Assembly: GCA_963805505.1 (NCBI GenBank)
Contig: CAWDUP010000004.1
Span: forward strand, 440,279 to 504,278
DNA: 64,000 bases
Reading direction: 5' to 3'
Origin: JANPBY01 sp963805505
GTDB lineage: Bacteria; Actinomycetota; Actinomycetes; DATJPE01
Below, one piece after another: positions 16,097-25,381 of the stretch. Under the pieces are notes generated by a model. The model saw only the letters and a list, made by a program, of their open reading frames with translations, had not been told where the DNA came from and did no database searches. The translations under genes and the position numbers were made by a program. Numbering within the stretch: position 1 is the first letter of the stretch; the number at the start of each line of letters is the position of its first letter.

Positions 16097-17095
16097 TCAG
16101 GTGAAGAACGGCTTGAGGATGAGGAACGTCGCGGCGGCGATCAGCCCCGCGCCGGGAAAGGTGAGGACCCATCCGATGACGATGTCCCGTGCGACACCCC
16201 AGCGCACCGCCGAGAGCCGCTTCGTGGCGCCGACGCCCATGATGGCCGACGTGATCGTCTGGGTCGTCGAGATCGGGACGCCGTAGCCCACTCCCGCGAC
16301 GTAGAGGATCGACGCCGCCGTCGTCTCGGCGGCGAATCCCTGCGGTGGACCGACGTGAATGATCCGACGCCCCAACGTGCGCATGATGCGCCAACCACCT
16401 GCATACGTTCCCGCTGATAGCACCGCTGCGGTCAGGAAGAAGACCCACACGGGGATCGAGTAGTCCGTCTGATAGCCCCCGACGACGAGCGCGAGCACGA
16501 CGATGCCGATCGTCTTGGCCGCATCCTGCAAGCCGTGCCCAAAAGCCATCGCGGCGGCGGAGACCGTCTGCGCCATCCGAAAACCACGCGTGACCCGCGT
16601 CGGCTGTGCCCGTCGGAAACCCCAAAGAATCGCCAGCATGAAGATGTAGGCGACCACGAACCCAACGACAGGCGAGACGACCATCGGAACGACAACCTTG
16701 TGCCAGACGCCCGCCCAGTCCACAGCCGTGGCGCCGAAGACCAAGGTCGCACCGACGAGTCCGCCGATCAGCGCATAGGACGAGGAGGATGGCAGTCCGA
16801 ACCACCAGGTGAGCAGGTTCCAGGCGATCGCTCCGGTCAGCGCGGCGAACACGACGACGAGGCTCTCTGTGCCGGTGGGCAGCGTCACGATTCCCTTGCC
16901 TACCGTGGCAGCGACCTTGGCCCCGAAGAACGAGCCGACGAGGTTCATGACGGCAGCCATGATCAACGCGACCCGAGGTGTCAGTGCCTTGGTCGACACC
17001 GAGGTGGCGATTGCGTTGGCCGCATCGTGGAAGCCATTGGTGTAGTTGAAGCCCATCGCCATCGCAATGACGATGACGACCCCCAGGTCGTCCAC
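16097..17095 (-). CDS. pit: Low-affinity inorganic phosphate transporter (Pit family)
   Basis: This 332-residue, roughly ten-helix membrane protein has the PiT signatures GFNYTNGFHDAANAIATSVSTKALTPR near the N-terminus (NGFHDAANAIA) and GVPISTTQTITSAIMGVGA near the C-terminus. It imports metal-phosphate with proton symport. GTG 17095 lies 3 bases after the stop of the DUF47 gene, so the two are co-transcribed. It converges on pstB with only 13 bases between coding ends and no obvious terminator. Confidence 0.94.
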   Translation of the reverse strand: MDDLGVVIVIAMAMGFNYTNGFHDAANAIATSVSTKALTPRVALIMAAVMNLVGSFFGAKVAATVGKGIVTLPTGTESLVVVFAALTGAIAWNLLTWWFGLPSSSSYALIGGLVGATLVFGATAVDWAGVWHKVVVPMVVSPVVGFVVAYIFMLAILWGFRRAQPTRVTRGFRMAQTVSAAAMAFGHGLQDAAKTIGIVVLALVVGGYQTDYSIPVWVFFLTAAVLSAGTYAGGWRIMRTLGRRIIHVGPPQGFAAETTAASILYVAGVGYGVPISTTQTITSAIMGVGATKRLSAVRWGVARDIVIGWVLTFPGAGLIAAATFLILKPFFT

Positions 17096-17098
17096 CGG

Positions 17099-17713
17099 TC
17101 AGGACTCCTTGACGGCGATGCTCTCGACGGTGTTGGCCACGTCCTCGAACCCGTCGGCTGCCGCCTCGAGCTGCTCGGCGATGTCCTTGAGCTTCATCAC
17201 CGTCATGGCCTTGAAATCGCCGGAGAACAAGGCGGCGAGGAACTTGCGGTGAACCTGGTCCGCACGATTCTCGATCCGGTTGGCTTCCACCCAGTAGTCC
17301 GCGAGGTCCTTCATCGTGCGCAGGCGGGGCATCGCATCGGCGGTGAGCGCCGCCGCATCGTTGAGCAGAGCCACCTGCTCGCGCATCTCCTCACCCAGTT
17401 CGCCAACGCCGTACAGGCCGACGAGGTCAACGGCGGCCTCCATGGCATCCATCACATCGTCGAGCTCGTTGGCCAGCCGGTAGATGTCCTCCCGGTCGAA
17501 GGGCGTGATGAAGGAGGAGTTCGTCTTGCGCAGGAGCTCGTGAGTGGCTTCGTCCATGTCGTGCTCGACCTGGCGCATGCGCGCTGAGATCGTCACGCGG
17601 TCCTCGGGACCTGCGTCGAGCAGGTCCTTCAGCAAGGACGCCCCCTCGACGAGGAAGTCCGCGAGCTCCCGAAACGCCACGTAGAAACTTGGGTCCTGGG
17701 GGGTGAGCCGCAC
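17099..17713 (-). CDS. DUF47 PhoU-like regulator of Pit
   Basis: This 204-residue all-helical DUF47 protein contains PhoU-type acidic metal-binding stretches (HDMDEATHELLRKTNSSFITPFDREDIYRLANELDDV is the conserved core region, residues about 50-87). DUF47 proteins pair with Pit transporters and modulate their activity. Start GTG 17713 with GGAG upstream. Co-transcribed with pit. Confidence 0.9.
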   Translation of the reverse strand: MRLTPQDPSFYVAFRELADFLVEGASLLKDLLDAGPEDRVTISARMRQVEHDMDEATHELLRKTNSSFITPFDREDIYRLANELDDVMDAMEAAVDLVGLYGVGELGEEMREQVALLNDAAALTADAMPRLRTMKDLADYWVEANRIENRADQVHRKFLAALFSGDFKAMTVMKLKDIAEQLEAAADGFEDVANTVESIAVKES

Positions 17714-17835
17714 GTGGTTCTCCGTGGTTCGACTAGTTCGGTCGTGGGGTCGGGGGTCTGTGTGTCACGTCGACGCAGGACCCGGCCGGGTCGAGCATGG
17801 GGCCGCCGACGATGGTAGGCCCTCCCGTCCTCGTT

Positions 17836-18639
17836 TCAGGCCACATGCCCCATTCGGGTGGACAGGCGGCCCGCTGCTTCCAGCAGCAAGGCGGTGCAGT
17901 CGGCCATCTCGGCCTTGAAGCGCTCACCCGGCCCGGTGACCGAGATGACCGCGATCGGACGTCCATCGTGGTCGAGAACCGGGGCCGCCACCGATGCGGC
18001 GCCGGTCATTCGCTCCCCCGCGGAGGTCGAATAACCCCGCTTGCGAATGGCGGCGAGGTCGCGCCGAAGCAACTCGTCGTCGGTGATCGTCTGGTCGGTC
18101 AATGCGGCCAGCTGGTTGCGCTGGAGGTAGGAGTCGATCTCGTCGTCACTGAGAAAGGCGAGGAAAGCCTTCGACGGGGCGCCGGCGTGCAGCGGGTACG
18201 GCCGCCCGACCACGGCCTCCATGCGAACCTCACGGTCCGGCACGACCTGGTCGACGCACATCCTCGCGTCGCCGTTGCGGATCGAGAGCGTTGCGGTCTC
18301 CTTCGACTTTCTGGACAGCCAGGCCAGCTCGGGGCTGGCCATGCTGCGCACGTCGATCTTGGCCAGGTAGGCGCGACCGAGCCCGACCGCGGCGGGGCCG
18401 AGGGAGTAACGGTGACTCACGGGGTCAACAGAGATCAGATCACGGCTGCGCAGCGAGGTGAGGATTCGATGGACGCCGGCCTTGGACAGGCCGAGCTCGC
18501 CAGCGATCTCAGTGACGCCCAGGTCGGGACGAGTGCTGCGCCCGAACAGCAAAAGGACATCGATGGCTCGTTCGACCGCAGCGATGGACTGGCTGCCGCC
18601 CTCCGCCGGAGGTCGAACCACCTGACTGTGTTCGCTCAA
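17836..18639 (-). CDS. IclR-family transcriptional regulator
   Basis: The protein (267 residues) has an N-terminal winged helix (AAVERAIDVLLLFGR, LGVTEIAGELGLSKAGVHRIL) and a C-terminal IclR effector domain (RKRGYSTSAGERMTGAASVAAPVLDHDG). It is divergent from the HMG-CoA lyase gene, which it probably controls, since IclR regulators commonly govern adjacent catabolic genes. A GTGGAAC-GTT-GTTTCAC inverted repeat in the intergenic region is a candidate operator. Effector unknown. Confidence 0.9.
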   Translation of the reverse strand: MSEHSQVVRPPAEGGSQSIAAVERAIDVLLLFGRSTRPDLGVTEIAGELGLSKAGVHRILTSLRSRDLISVDPVSHRYSLGPAAVGLGRAYLAKIDVRSMASPELAWLSRKSKETATLSIRNGDARMCVDQVVPDREVRMEAVVGRPYPLHAGAPSKAFLAFLSDDEIDSYLQRNQLAALTDQTITDDELLRRDLAAIRKRGYSTSAGERMTGAASVAAPVLDHDGRPIAVISVTGPGERFKAEMADCTALLLEAAGRLSTRMGHVA

Positions 18640-18836
18640 CGGTGCTCCCGGGCGGGCGGTCGGCGGTGCTCCTCGTGATCATAGGGATCGAGCGGTGCCG
18701 ATTCCACCCCGTGGAACACGGGGTCGTCACGGGCGCCGGCGCGCCAAGCGCGGAGCCCACCGCGGGACTCGACCGATTCTTCGACCCCGGCAGCCAAGGG
18801 CGACAATGGTGTCGTCCACACGTGCAATGAACGCTT

Positions 18837-18853
18837 GTGGAACGTTGTTTCAC
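18837..18853 (+). promoter_or_regulatory. Candidate IclR operator
   Basis: GTGGAAC, a 3-base spacer GTT and GTTTCAC form an inverted repeat matching at 6 of 7 positions. It lies 52 bases upstream of the HMG-CoA lyase start, between it and the divergent IclR regulator. Size and base composition suit IclR-type sites, but assignment to this regulator is inference. Confidence 0.45.
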
Positions 18854-18904
18854 CACTGGCGGACCCACTGGTGGGCGGCGGCACAAACCGATGCAGGAGG
18901 CACC

Positions 18905-19822
18905 GTGCCTGACGTCACGATCGTCGAGGTCGCTGCGCGCGACGGGTTGCAGAACGACCCTGCCGAGCTGAGCACCGCTGCGAAGGTTCAGCTCATCACG
19001 CGCACCGTCGACGCGGGCATCACCCGCGCCGAGGTCGCCAGTTTCGTCAACCCGAAACGGGTGCCCCAGATGGCCGACGCCGAAGCGGTGGTCCAGGGCC
19101 TGGTCGAAGAAGGCACCGCCGAGCGCCTGGCGATGATCGGACTGGTCCTCAATGCGCGCGGCTTCCATCGCGCCGCCGAAACCAGCGTCGACGAGATCAA
19201 CCTCGTGGTGGTTGCGAGCGAGACCTTCAGCCAGCGCAACCAGGGCATGACCACCGAGGAGGCGGTGCGCACCGTCGAAGAAGTCGTTCCGCTGGCCAGG
19301 GCCGCGGGCATCGTCCCGACCGTCACGTTGTCGGCGTCGTTCGGCTGCCCCTACGAGGGCGAGGTACCCCTCGAGCGGGTCGTAGGGCTGGCCGAGCGGC
19401 TGGCCGCCACCGGCGCCGACGAGCTGGCGATCGCCGACACCATCGGTGTGGCCGTGCCGGCAGACGTACGGCTGCGCATCGGCGAGGTCCGGGCGGCCAC
19501 CGGCCACATACGGCTCCGCGCGCATTTTCACAACACCCGCAACACGGGCTATGCCAACGCCTTGGCTGCCTTTGAGTCAGGTGTCAGCGTGCTCGACGCG
19601 AGCCTGGGAGGCGTCGGCGGCTGCCCGTTCGCGCCGAGGGCAACCGGCAACATCGCCACCGAAGACCTCGCCTATCTCCTCGACCGCTCCGGCATCAGCA
19701 CCGGCCTCGATCTGGACGCCTTGGTCACGGCAAGCGACTGGCTCGGCGAGCAGCTGGGCCGACCGACTCCCGCCCTTGTCAGCAAGGCCGGCGGCTTCCC
19801 TACCGGGCGGGACGCCGCTTGA
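18905..19822 (+). CDS. mvaB: Hydroxymethylglutaryl-CoA lyase
   Basis: The 305-residue TIM-barrel protein has the HMGL opening VEVAARDGLQND, metal-binding HFHNTRNTGYANALAA and the catalytic-Cys loop GGVGGCPFAPRATGNIATED. It cleaves HMG-CoA to acetoacetate and acetyl-CoA in leucine breakdown. GTG 18905 follows AGGAGG by 5 bases. The 70-residue upstream extension is rejected. Within the loop the usual A(P/Q)GA glycine is replaced by arginine (APRA), which is unusual. No other leucine-pathway gene is adjacent. It may act on a related acyl-CoA. Confidence 0.88.
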   Translation: MPDVTIVEVAARDGLQNDPAELSTAAKVQLITRTVDAGITRAEVASFVNPKRVPQMADAEAVVQGLVEEGTAERLAMIGLVLNARGFHRAAETSVDEINLVVVASETFSQRNQGMTTEEAVRTVEEVVPLARAAGIVPTVTLSASFGCPYEGEVPLERVVGLAERLAATGADELAIADTIGVAVPADVRLRIGEVRAATGHIRLRAHFHNTRNTGYANALAAFESGVSVLDASLGGVGGCPFAPRATGNIATEDLAYLLDRSGISTGLDLDALVTASDWLGEQLGRPTPALVSKAGGFPTGRDAA

Positions 19823-19922
19823 GGGCCGAGGAAGCGGCGCAGACCTGTCGCGCAGCAGCCCGTTAGCCAGCCGCAACGTCAGCGAGATGGTCGATCGCGC
19901 GGATCCACGCCAAGATCTAGGG

Positions 19923-21857
19923 ATGAGCCACACGCAAACCGACGCGGCCGCACAAGCAGACCCGACGCTGGAGCTGCATCCTGGCGGTTATCCGCCGATC
20001 GCCGACTACGCGTTCCTGTCCGACTGCGAGACCACGTGCCTGGTGGCACCCAACGGGGCCGTCGAATGGATGTGCGCTCCCCGGCCCGATTCGCCAAGCT
20101 GCTTCGGGGCGATGCTCGACCGCAGCGCTGGCGCCTTTCGGCTCGGACCCTATGACGTTTCCGTCCCGGTTGCCCGGCGCTACCTTCCCGGCAGCCTCAT
20201 GCTCGAGACCACCTGGCAAACGACGACGGGCTGGCTCATCGTTCGAGATGCGCTCGTCATGGGGCCATGGCACAACCGGGAGGAGCGATCAAGCACCCAT
20301 CGCCGCTCCCCTACTGACTTTGACGCCGAGCACTGCCTGGTACGCACTTTGCGCTGCGTCTCCGGCACCGTCGATCTCGCCATGAGCTGCGACCCGGTCT
20401 TCGACTACGGCCGCAAACCGGCTACCTGGGACTACGACGGCCCTGGGTACGGGCAGGTGGTGGCAACCGCCGACGGGGAACCCTCGCTTCGTCTCACGAC
20501 CGACCTCCGCTGCGGCATAGAGGGTCACGGGGTCAGAGCACGCACCCGCATGGAGGAGGGTGAAGAGCGCTTCGTTGCCCTGTCGTGGTCACCGCTTCCC
20601 GCTCCGCAGACCTTCGAGGAAGCCAAGCTCCGCCATGGCCGAACGGCCGAGCACTGGCGGCAGTGGATCACGGCTGGGGACTTCCCCGACCATAGATGGA
20701 GGCAACACCTCCAGCGCAGCGCGCTCACGCTGAAGGGACTCACTTTCGCGCCGAGCGGGGCGCTGCTGGCCGCGCCTACGACGTCGCTGCCCGAGTCGCC
20801 CGGGGGTGAACGGAACTGGGACTACCGCTACGCCTGGGTGCGCGACTCGACGTTCGCGCTCTGGGGCCTCTACACGCTGGGGTTCGACCGTGAGGCGGAT
20901 GACTTCTTCTTCTTCCTCGCCGATGCCTGTCGAGACGGCTCGAAACTGCAGGTCATGTACGGCGTCGGCGGCGAACGCGAACTCGAGGAGTCGACCCTCG
21001 ACCACCTGCACGGCTACCTGGGATCGAGGCCCGTCCGCATCGGGAACGGCGCGTTCTCCCAGCATCAGCACGACGTATGGGGAGCCGTTCTCGACTCGGT
21101 CTACCTGCACGTGCGATCGCGCGACCGCACCGCCGAAGACCTGTGGCCGCTGCTCAAGGCGCAGGTCGAAGCAGCCGCCGAATCTTGGCGTGAGCCGGAT
21201 CGCGGGATCTGGGAGGTCCGCGGAGAGCCCAAGCACTTCACATCGAGCAAGGTGATGTGCTGGGTCGCGATGGATCGTGGATCCAAGCTCGCCCGGATGC
21301 ACGACGAGCCCGAGTATGCCAAGAAGTGGTCGGCGCTGGCCGACGAGATCCACGCCGACATCTGCGAACATGGCGTCGACGCCCGCGGAGTGTTCACGCA
21401 GTTCTACGGCTCAGATGCGCTAGACGCTTCCGCCCTTCTGATTCCGCTCATGCGCTTCCTTCCCCCTGAGGACAAACGGATTCAGGCGACGGTACGAGCC
21501 ATTGCCGATGAGCTCACCGAAGACGGACTGGTGCTGCGCTATCGCACGCACGAGACCGATGACGGGCTGCGCGGCAAGGAAGGATCCTTCACGATCTGCT
21601 CCTTCTGGCTGGTTTCTGCCCTCGTCGAGATCGGCGAGCTCGACGAGGCTCGCAAGCTGTGCGAGCGGCTGCTCGGCTTTGCCAGCGATCTGTTGCTCTA
21701 CGCCGAAGAGATCGAGCCAGGCTCTGGACGGCATCTCGGAAACTTCCCGCAGGCCTTTACCCATCTAGCTCTGATCAACGCAGTGGTCCATGTGATCCGT
21801 GCTGAGCAGGAGGATGGGGTGCACGCATTCTTACCCGCGCACCTGACATCCTCCTGA
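19923..21857 (+). CDS. Glycoside hydrolase family 15 protein (trehalase/glucoamylase type)
   Basis: This 644-residue protein has the GH15 arrangement: an N-terminal beta-sandwich starting YPPIADYAFLSDCETTCLVAPNG, then an (alpha/alpha)6 barrel with GGERNWDYRYAWVRDSTFAL and KEGSFTICSFWLVSAL. This subtype includes mycobacterial trehalase, so trehalose hydrolysis to glucose is the likely activity. Glucoamylase is the alternative. ATG 19923 is preceded by an AG-rich stretch. The longer upstream frame overlaps the HMG-CoA lyase gene and is rejected. No signal peptide, so cytoplasmic. It stands alone between HMGL and convergent small genes. Confidence 0.9.
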   Translation: MSHTQTDAAAQADPTLELHPGGYPPIADYAFLSDCETTCLVAPNGAVEWMCAPRPDSPSCFGAMLDRSAGAFRLGPYDVSVPVARRYLPGSLMLETTWQTTTGWLIVRDALVMGPWHNREERSSTHRRSPTDFDAEHCLVRTLRCVSGTVDLAMSCDPVFDYGRKPATWDYDGPGYGQVVATADGEPSLRLTTDLRCGIEGHGVRARTRMEEGEERFVALSWSPLPAPQTFEEAKLRHGRTAEHWRQWITAGDFPDHRWRQHLQRSALTLKGLTFAPSGALLAAPTTSLPESPGGERNWDYRYAWVRDSTFALWGLYTLGFDREADDFFFFLADACRDGSKLQVMYGVGGERELEESTLDHLHGYLGSRPVRIGNGAFSQHQHDVWGAVLDSVYLHVRSRDRTAEDLWPLLKAQVEAAAESWREPDRGIWEVRGEPKHFTSSKVMCWVAMDRGSKLARMHDEPEYAKKWSALADEIHADICEHGVDARGVFTQFYGSDALDASALLIPLMRFLPPEDKRIQATVRAIADELTEDGLVLRYRTHETDDGLRGKEGSFTICSFWLVSALVEIGELDEARKLCERLLGFASDLLLYAEEIEPGSGRHLGNFPQAFTHLALINAVVHVIRAEQEDGVHAFLPAHLTSS

Positions 21858-21887
21858 CTCTGTGCCGCGCCCCCGACGGGGATCGCC

Positions 21888-22448
21888 TCATTGGTTCCAG
21901 CAGTGAACCTTCGGATTCCAGGGCGAGAACATGCCCGCCGGGTTGTCCTTCCAGACCCAAGCGTGCAGCGAGTAGAACGTCGGCAGGCCGTATCGGTTGC
22001 CTTCGAGGGTGAGCCCGAAGGTCTGCCCAAACAGCTTCGGCGGAGCCGCGTCTTGACCGTGCTTCGCGTCCCAGTCCTGCTTGAGCACAACGTATTCCAG
22101 CCCTACGAGCCGGTAGCGTCCGTTGATCCAGGCGTAGATCACGGCCTCAGGTCGGTCAACCCGCTCGGTCGGGTCTCCGACAAACGCGCCGTTCACGAAA
22201 TGAACACCCATGGCGCCCATGCCGGGCATCGAGATGCATGCCACGCCTGCCGCATCGAACAGCTTGCTATATCCCGCCTTCTTGGCTGCTGCGATGGAAT
22301 GGAAGGCGGCAGAAGCCGCGCGCGCCTTGGCCACCTTCTGTTCGACGATGTCCCGAGGCAGAGCCGCCTGGGCTGCGGGGGCGACCGCAAGCGGCGAAGA
22401 GATGGCGATAGCGCCAACAAGAGCAACGAGGATCCGCCTCCGGGTCAT
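21888..22448 (-). CDS. Secreted protein of unknown function
   Basis: A classical signal peptide (MTRRRILVALVGAIAISSPL...AQA, cleavage near residue 28) is followed by about 158 residues with GMGAMGVHFVNGAFVGDPTE and YALENQ-free mixed alpha/beta sequence ending VHCWNQ. The GAMG-HFVNG and YGLPTFYSLHAWVWKDNPAG stretches look like a conserved domain of uncharacterised exported proteins, but I do not know its name. The ATG overlaps the stop of the DUF4242 gene (ATGA), so it is translated together with it. Confidence 0.7.
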   Translation of the reverse strand: MTRRRILVALVGAIAISSPLAVAPAAQAALPRDIVEQKVAKARAASAAFHSIAAAKKAGYSKLFDAAGVACISMPGMGAMGVHFVNGAFVGDPTERVDRPEAVIYAWINGRYRLVGLEYVVLKQDWDAKHGQDAAPPKLFGQTFGLTLEGNRYGLPTFYSLHAWVWKDNPAGMFSPWNPKVHCWNQ

Positions 22449-22696
22449 GACCCCTCCTTGACCTCGAAGATGTGCTCGGCCACCAAGCCGTGCGCTTCCC
22501 GGTGAACCGTGTTGGCGTCTTCCGCTGACGGTGCCTCGACGAGGCAGAAGATCTTGCCCTGGGCTTCGTCCACCCAGTAGCTGCGGTAGTTCACATCATG
22601 GGCGCCCTGGACCTCGAGATCCGCCTGATGTGCCTTGGCGACGTCCTCAACGCTGACGCCGCCCTCGATCGAGTGCATATCCATGAACAGTGGCAT
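22445..22696 (-). CDS. DUF4242 (SCO4226-like) protein
   Basis: This 83-residue ferredoxin-like protein of the DUF4242 family starts MPLFMDMHSIEGGVSVEDVAKAH and contains YRSYWVDEAQGKIFCLVEAPS. A Streptomyces member, SCO4226, binds nickel through the N-terminal His and nearby residues. AGGAGG lies 5 bases before ATG 22696. It is translationally coupled to the secreted protein that follows. Function unknown. Confidence 0.85.
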   Translation of the reverse strand: MPLFMDMHSIEGGVSVEDVAKAHQADLEVQGAHDVNYRSYWVDEAQGKIFCLVEAPSAEDANTVHREAHGLVAEHIFEVKEGS

Positions 22697-22797
22697 GAAG
22701 CCTCCTGTAGCCGGTGAGAGTTGGACGCCACGAACCTAGGAAGCAGGCGCTGCCACGCGCATCGGGCGGAACTGCCCATCTTGGACAGACGGGTTCC

Positions 22798-23157
22798 CTA
22801 TGTAGAGTCCGGACAACGCACGTGCGTCGTAGCCCACGGCAGCGCTTCCAACCGCGCGGTCGGGATCTCCAGGCCACAGCGATCGCAGCAGCCGTAGGTC
22901 GACTCCGCGAGCTTCGCCAACGCCCGTACGACCTCTGCACGCACCTCGAGCATCCGCTCATGAGTGGCGACCTGCGTCAGCCGCTCGACAGCGATTGAGG
23001 TCCCGTCCCCGACTCGCTTGCCGAATGAGATGTCCCCCGTCTGGTCCGGGGGAACGGTGAGGGACGCGATCTCCCGGTCGAGCTCGGCCAGCTTGGCCGT
23101 CAGCGTCCGCGACGCCTCGTCGAGTGGGTCGATCGCCTTCGTTCTCTCTGTACTCAA
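22798..23157 (-). CDS. TraR/DksA-family zinc-finger protein
   Basis: In 119 residues an N-terminal coiled-coil region (ASRTLTAKLAELDREIASL) is followed by a C4 zinc finger, GCCDRCGLEIPTARLEALPW...HVRC, typical of the TraR/DksA family that binds RNA polymerase secondary channels. The frame starts at a TTG (23157) that overlaps the stop of the TMEM175-like gene. Third gene of the aldehyde dehydrogenase operon. Whether it really modulates transcription is unknown. Many actinobacterial members are uncharacterised. Confidence 0.8.
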   Translation of the reverse strand: MSTERTKAIDPLDEASRTLTAKLAELDREIASLTVPPDQTGDISFGKRVGDGTSIAVERLTQVATHERMLEVRAEVVRALAKLAESTYGCCDRCGLEIPTARLEALPWATTHVRCPDST

Positions 23158-23780
23158 TCCATCGCCTCCGCCTCAGCGACAGCACGCTCGATGCGGCGGT
23201 CAGGGACCAGCCACAGGACGGCTATGCCTGCATACAGGAGGTAGGACAGGGCAGGAGCAACAAACGCGAGTCCGATCGCCAGGAGGTAGCCGACCACGGA
23301 GGCGATTCCCTTTCTGTCCTTCCCGAGCGCGTCAGCGAGCAAGGAGTCGATCCCCTGGCTTCGGATGATCAGTCGCTCCAGCAGGTAGTACGCCGCACCC
23401 GCGAACAGCAGCACGGAGCCGTACACCGCCGTGGGCGCGGTCTCGAACGGATACTCCCCGATCCAAGACGTCGTGAAAGGAACCAACGACAACCAGAACA
23501 GCAGGTTCATGTTGGCCCACAGCACGCCGCCGCTCACCGATCTCAAGGTGTAGAGGAGGTGATGGTGGTTGTTCCAATAGATGGCGATGTAGACGAAGCT
23601 CAGGACGTAGCTGAGGAAGATCGGCGCCAGGTGCGCTTCGTGCAGCTGAGCAAAGGTTCCGCCCTGCGCGCCTTCCCCGTGGACGGCATCTGTCACTGGC
23701 ACTCGAAGCTCGAGCACCATGATCGTGATCACGATGGCCAGCACGCCGTCGCTGAAGGCCTCGAGGCGACTGGACCTCAC
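23154..23780 (-). CDS. TMEM175/DUF1211-family membrane protein
   Basis: The start RSSRLEAFSDGVLAIVITIMVLEL carries the TMEM175 signature FSDG in the first helix. The 208-residue protein has about six helices in total, with NNHHHLLYTL in a loop. Bacterial TMEM175 members are potassium channels. GTG 23780 overlaps the aldehyde dehydrogenase stop (GTGA). The longer upstream frame would run through that gene and is rejected. The reason for co-transcription with an aldehyde dehydrogenase is not clear. Confidence 0.85.
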   Translation of the reverse strand: MRSSRLEAFSDGVLAIVITIMVLELRVPVTDAVHGEGAQGGTFAQLHEAHLAPIFLSYVLSFVYIAIYWNNHHHLLYTLRSVSGGVLWANMNLLFWLSLVPFTTSWIGEYPFETAPTAVYGSVLLFAGAAYYLLERLIIRSQGIDSLLADALGKDRKGIASVVGYLLAIGLAFVAPALSYLLYAGIAVLWLVPDRRIERAVAEAEAMD

Positions 23781-25312
23781 AGCCGGAACCCGGCGTCGTA
23801 GGAGATCTCCTCGGTGTCCATCTGCGCCTTTTGGAGCTTCCCACTCACGTCCCAGTTCATGGCCTGCCATCTGGTGAACTGGTCGAGCACCCACACCCCA
23901 GACTGCCGCGACCCGTTGCCCGAGCGACCGTTGCCACCAAAGGGAAGATGCGCCTCCGCACCGGAGGTGGAGTTGTTGACCGAAACCATCCCGGCACCGA
24001 CCCTGGAGCGAAAGTCGAACGCCTGCTTGGCGTCCTGTGTGTAGATCGCAGCAGACAATCCGTACCCATGGCCGCTTGCAAGCTCGATTGCCTCGTCGAA
24101 GCTGTCGAACCCCCCAAGGCCTACCAGCGGCCCAAAGGTTTCGGTGTCGTACAACGCATCCCCGGGCTGAACGCCTTCCACGATCGTCGGATGAGCGAAC
24201 ACACCGCGGTCAGGATCACCGACAAAGCCCTTGCGCGGACTCGCGGATGTGATGCGTCCGATGTCAGTCGATCCGTGCACCGAATGCCGATCCGTGATGA
24301 GTTCGAGGTTACGCAGATGGTTGTCGAGATACCGCTGGGAGAGCATGGGTCCGTAGAGGACGTCCTCGAGGGGATCGCCGACGACAGCCGACTCGACAGC
24401 GGCGACGAACCGCTCCCGGAACTCCGGGTAGACGCGGCGATGGACCCAGGCGGTCCCCAAGCTGGTGCAGCGTTGGCCGCTCGTGCCGAAGCCTGAAAAC
24501 AGCGCGCCTTCGACGGCCAGGTCGAGGTCTGCGTCGGACATGACTACCAGCGGGTTCTTCCCACCGAGCTCGAGGCAAGGACTTTGCAGATGACGCCCGC
24601 ACAGCTCGCCGATGGCGCTGCCGACCGCGGTCGACCCGGTGAATCCGACCTTGTCGACCAAGCCGTCGGCCATGGCCCGCTCGAGTCCCGCAAAGGTCTC
24701 CTGGCCGTCGGCGAGAACCAGCTGCAGCACGTCGGCGGGTATCCCGCCTTGTCGGAACAGCTCGAGCAGCGCATGCGCAACTGCTGCTGAGGTCTCGGCG
24801 GGCTTCCAGACGACCGCGTTGCCACACAGCAGCGCCGGCACGAGATACCACGACGGGACTGCGGTCGGGAAGTTCGCCGCGGTGATGATGGCGGCGACGC
24901 CGACCGGAACCCGAAAGGTGAACAGCTGCTTGTCGGCCATCTCGCTGGGAACCGTCTGACCGTAGAGCCGTCGACCCTCGCCGAGGAAGAAGTCGCACGT
25001 ATCGATGACCTCTTGGACCTCTCCCAACGCCTCGCCGTAGGGCTTTCCGATCTCGCGCGTCACCAGCGCCGCGAGCGCCTCCTTGTTCGCCTCGACCAGG
25101 CGACCGACCTGGGCGATCACCCTCCCCCGCACCGGTGCAGGAGTGCCTGCCCAGCCCGGCTGAGCGTCGCTCGCGCGCCGACACGCCGAGACAAGGTCGG
25201 CAGCGCTGGCCAGGCTTCCCCGCCACACGACCTGTTCGACGTCTGCTGGGTTTCGGGTCACCCAGGCGTCCGCATCGGTGGTGCGAACGGCGGACGCGTC
25301 GAGGCTGGTCAT
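23777..25312 (-). CDS. NAD(P)-dependent aldehyde dehydrogenase family protein
   Basis: The protein (511 residues) is a standard ALDH. Catalytic Cys sits in FGTSGQRCTSLG, general base Glu in CLELGGKNPLV, the cofactor loop is GFTGSTAVGSAIG and the oxyanion Asn lies in ITAANFPTAVPSW. It oxidises an aldehyde or semialdehyde to the acid. The sequence style (for example NNSTSGAEAHLPFGGNGRSGNG) is of the succinate-semialdehyde/piperideine-carboxylate group, but the substrate is not fixed by motifs. It heads an operon with TMEM175-like and DksA-like genes and is divergent from the TetR regulator, with a palindromic operator between them. Confidence 0.9.
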   Translation of the reverse strand: MTSLDASAVRTTDADAWVTRNPADVEQVVWRGSLASAADLVSACRRASDAQPGWAGTPAPVRGRVIAQVGRLVEANKEALAALVTREIGKPYGEALGEVQEVIDTCDFFLGEGRRLYGQTVPSEMADKQLFTFRVPVGVAAIITAANFPTAVPSWYLVPALLCGNAVVWKPAETSAAVAHALLELFRQGGIPADVLQLVLADGQETFAGLERAMADGLVDKVGFTGSTAVGSAIGELCGRHLQSPCLELGGKNPLVVMSDADLDLAVEGALFSGFGTSGQRCTSLGTAWVHRRVYPEFRERFVAAVESAVVGDPLEDVLYGPMLSQRYLDNHLRNLELITDRHSVHGSTDIGRITSASPRKGFVGDPDRGVFAHPTIVEGVQPGDALYDTETFGPLVGLGGFDSFDEAIELASGHGYGLSAAIYTQDAKQAFDFRSRVGAGMVSVNNSTSGAEAHLPFGGNGRSGNGSRQSGVWVLDQFTRWQAMNWDVSGKLQKAQMDTEEISYDAGFRL

Positions 25313-25381
25313 GCGCCAACCTTGCCAGCCGGAACCGCGGAGCGCGCACCGCAGGGGAGATCCAATCAAAGTTGTGCTATC

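Noticed and set aside
16535..17587. Plus-strand frame of 350 codons opposite pit and DUF47
   Set aside because: Antisense shadow of two recognised genes. The composition is low complexity and no domain is seen.
17779..17792. Palindrome GACCCGGCCGGGTC downstream of the IclR gene
   Set aside because: It is a perfect 14-base palindrome, but such G+C palindromes are frequent here. It lies after a stop codon without a T-run and away from any promoter.
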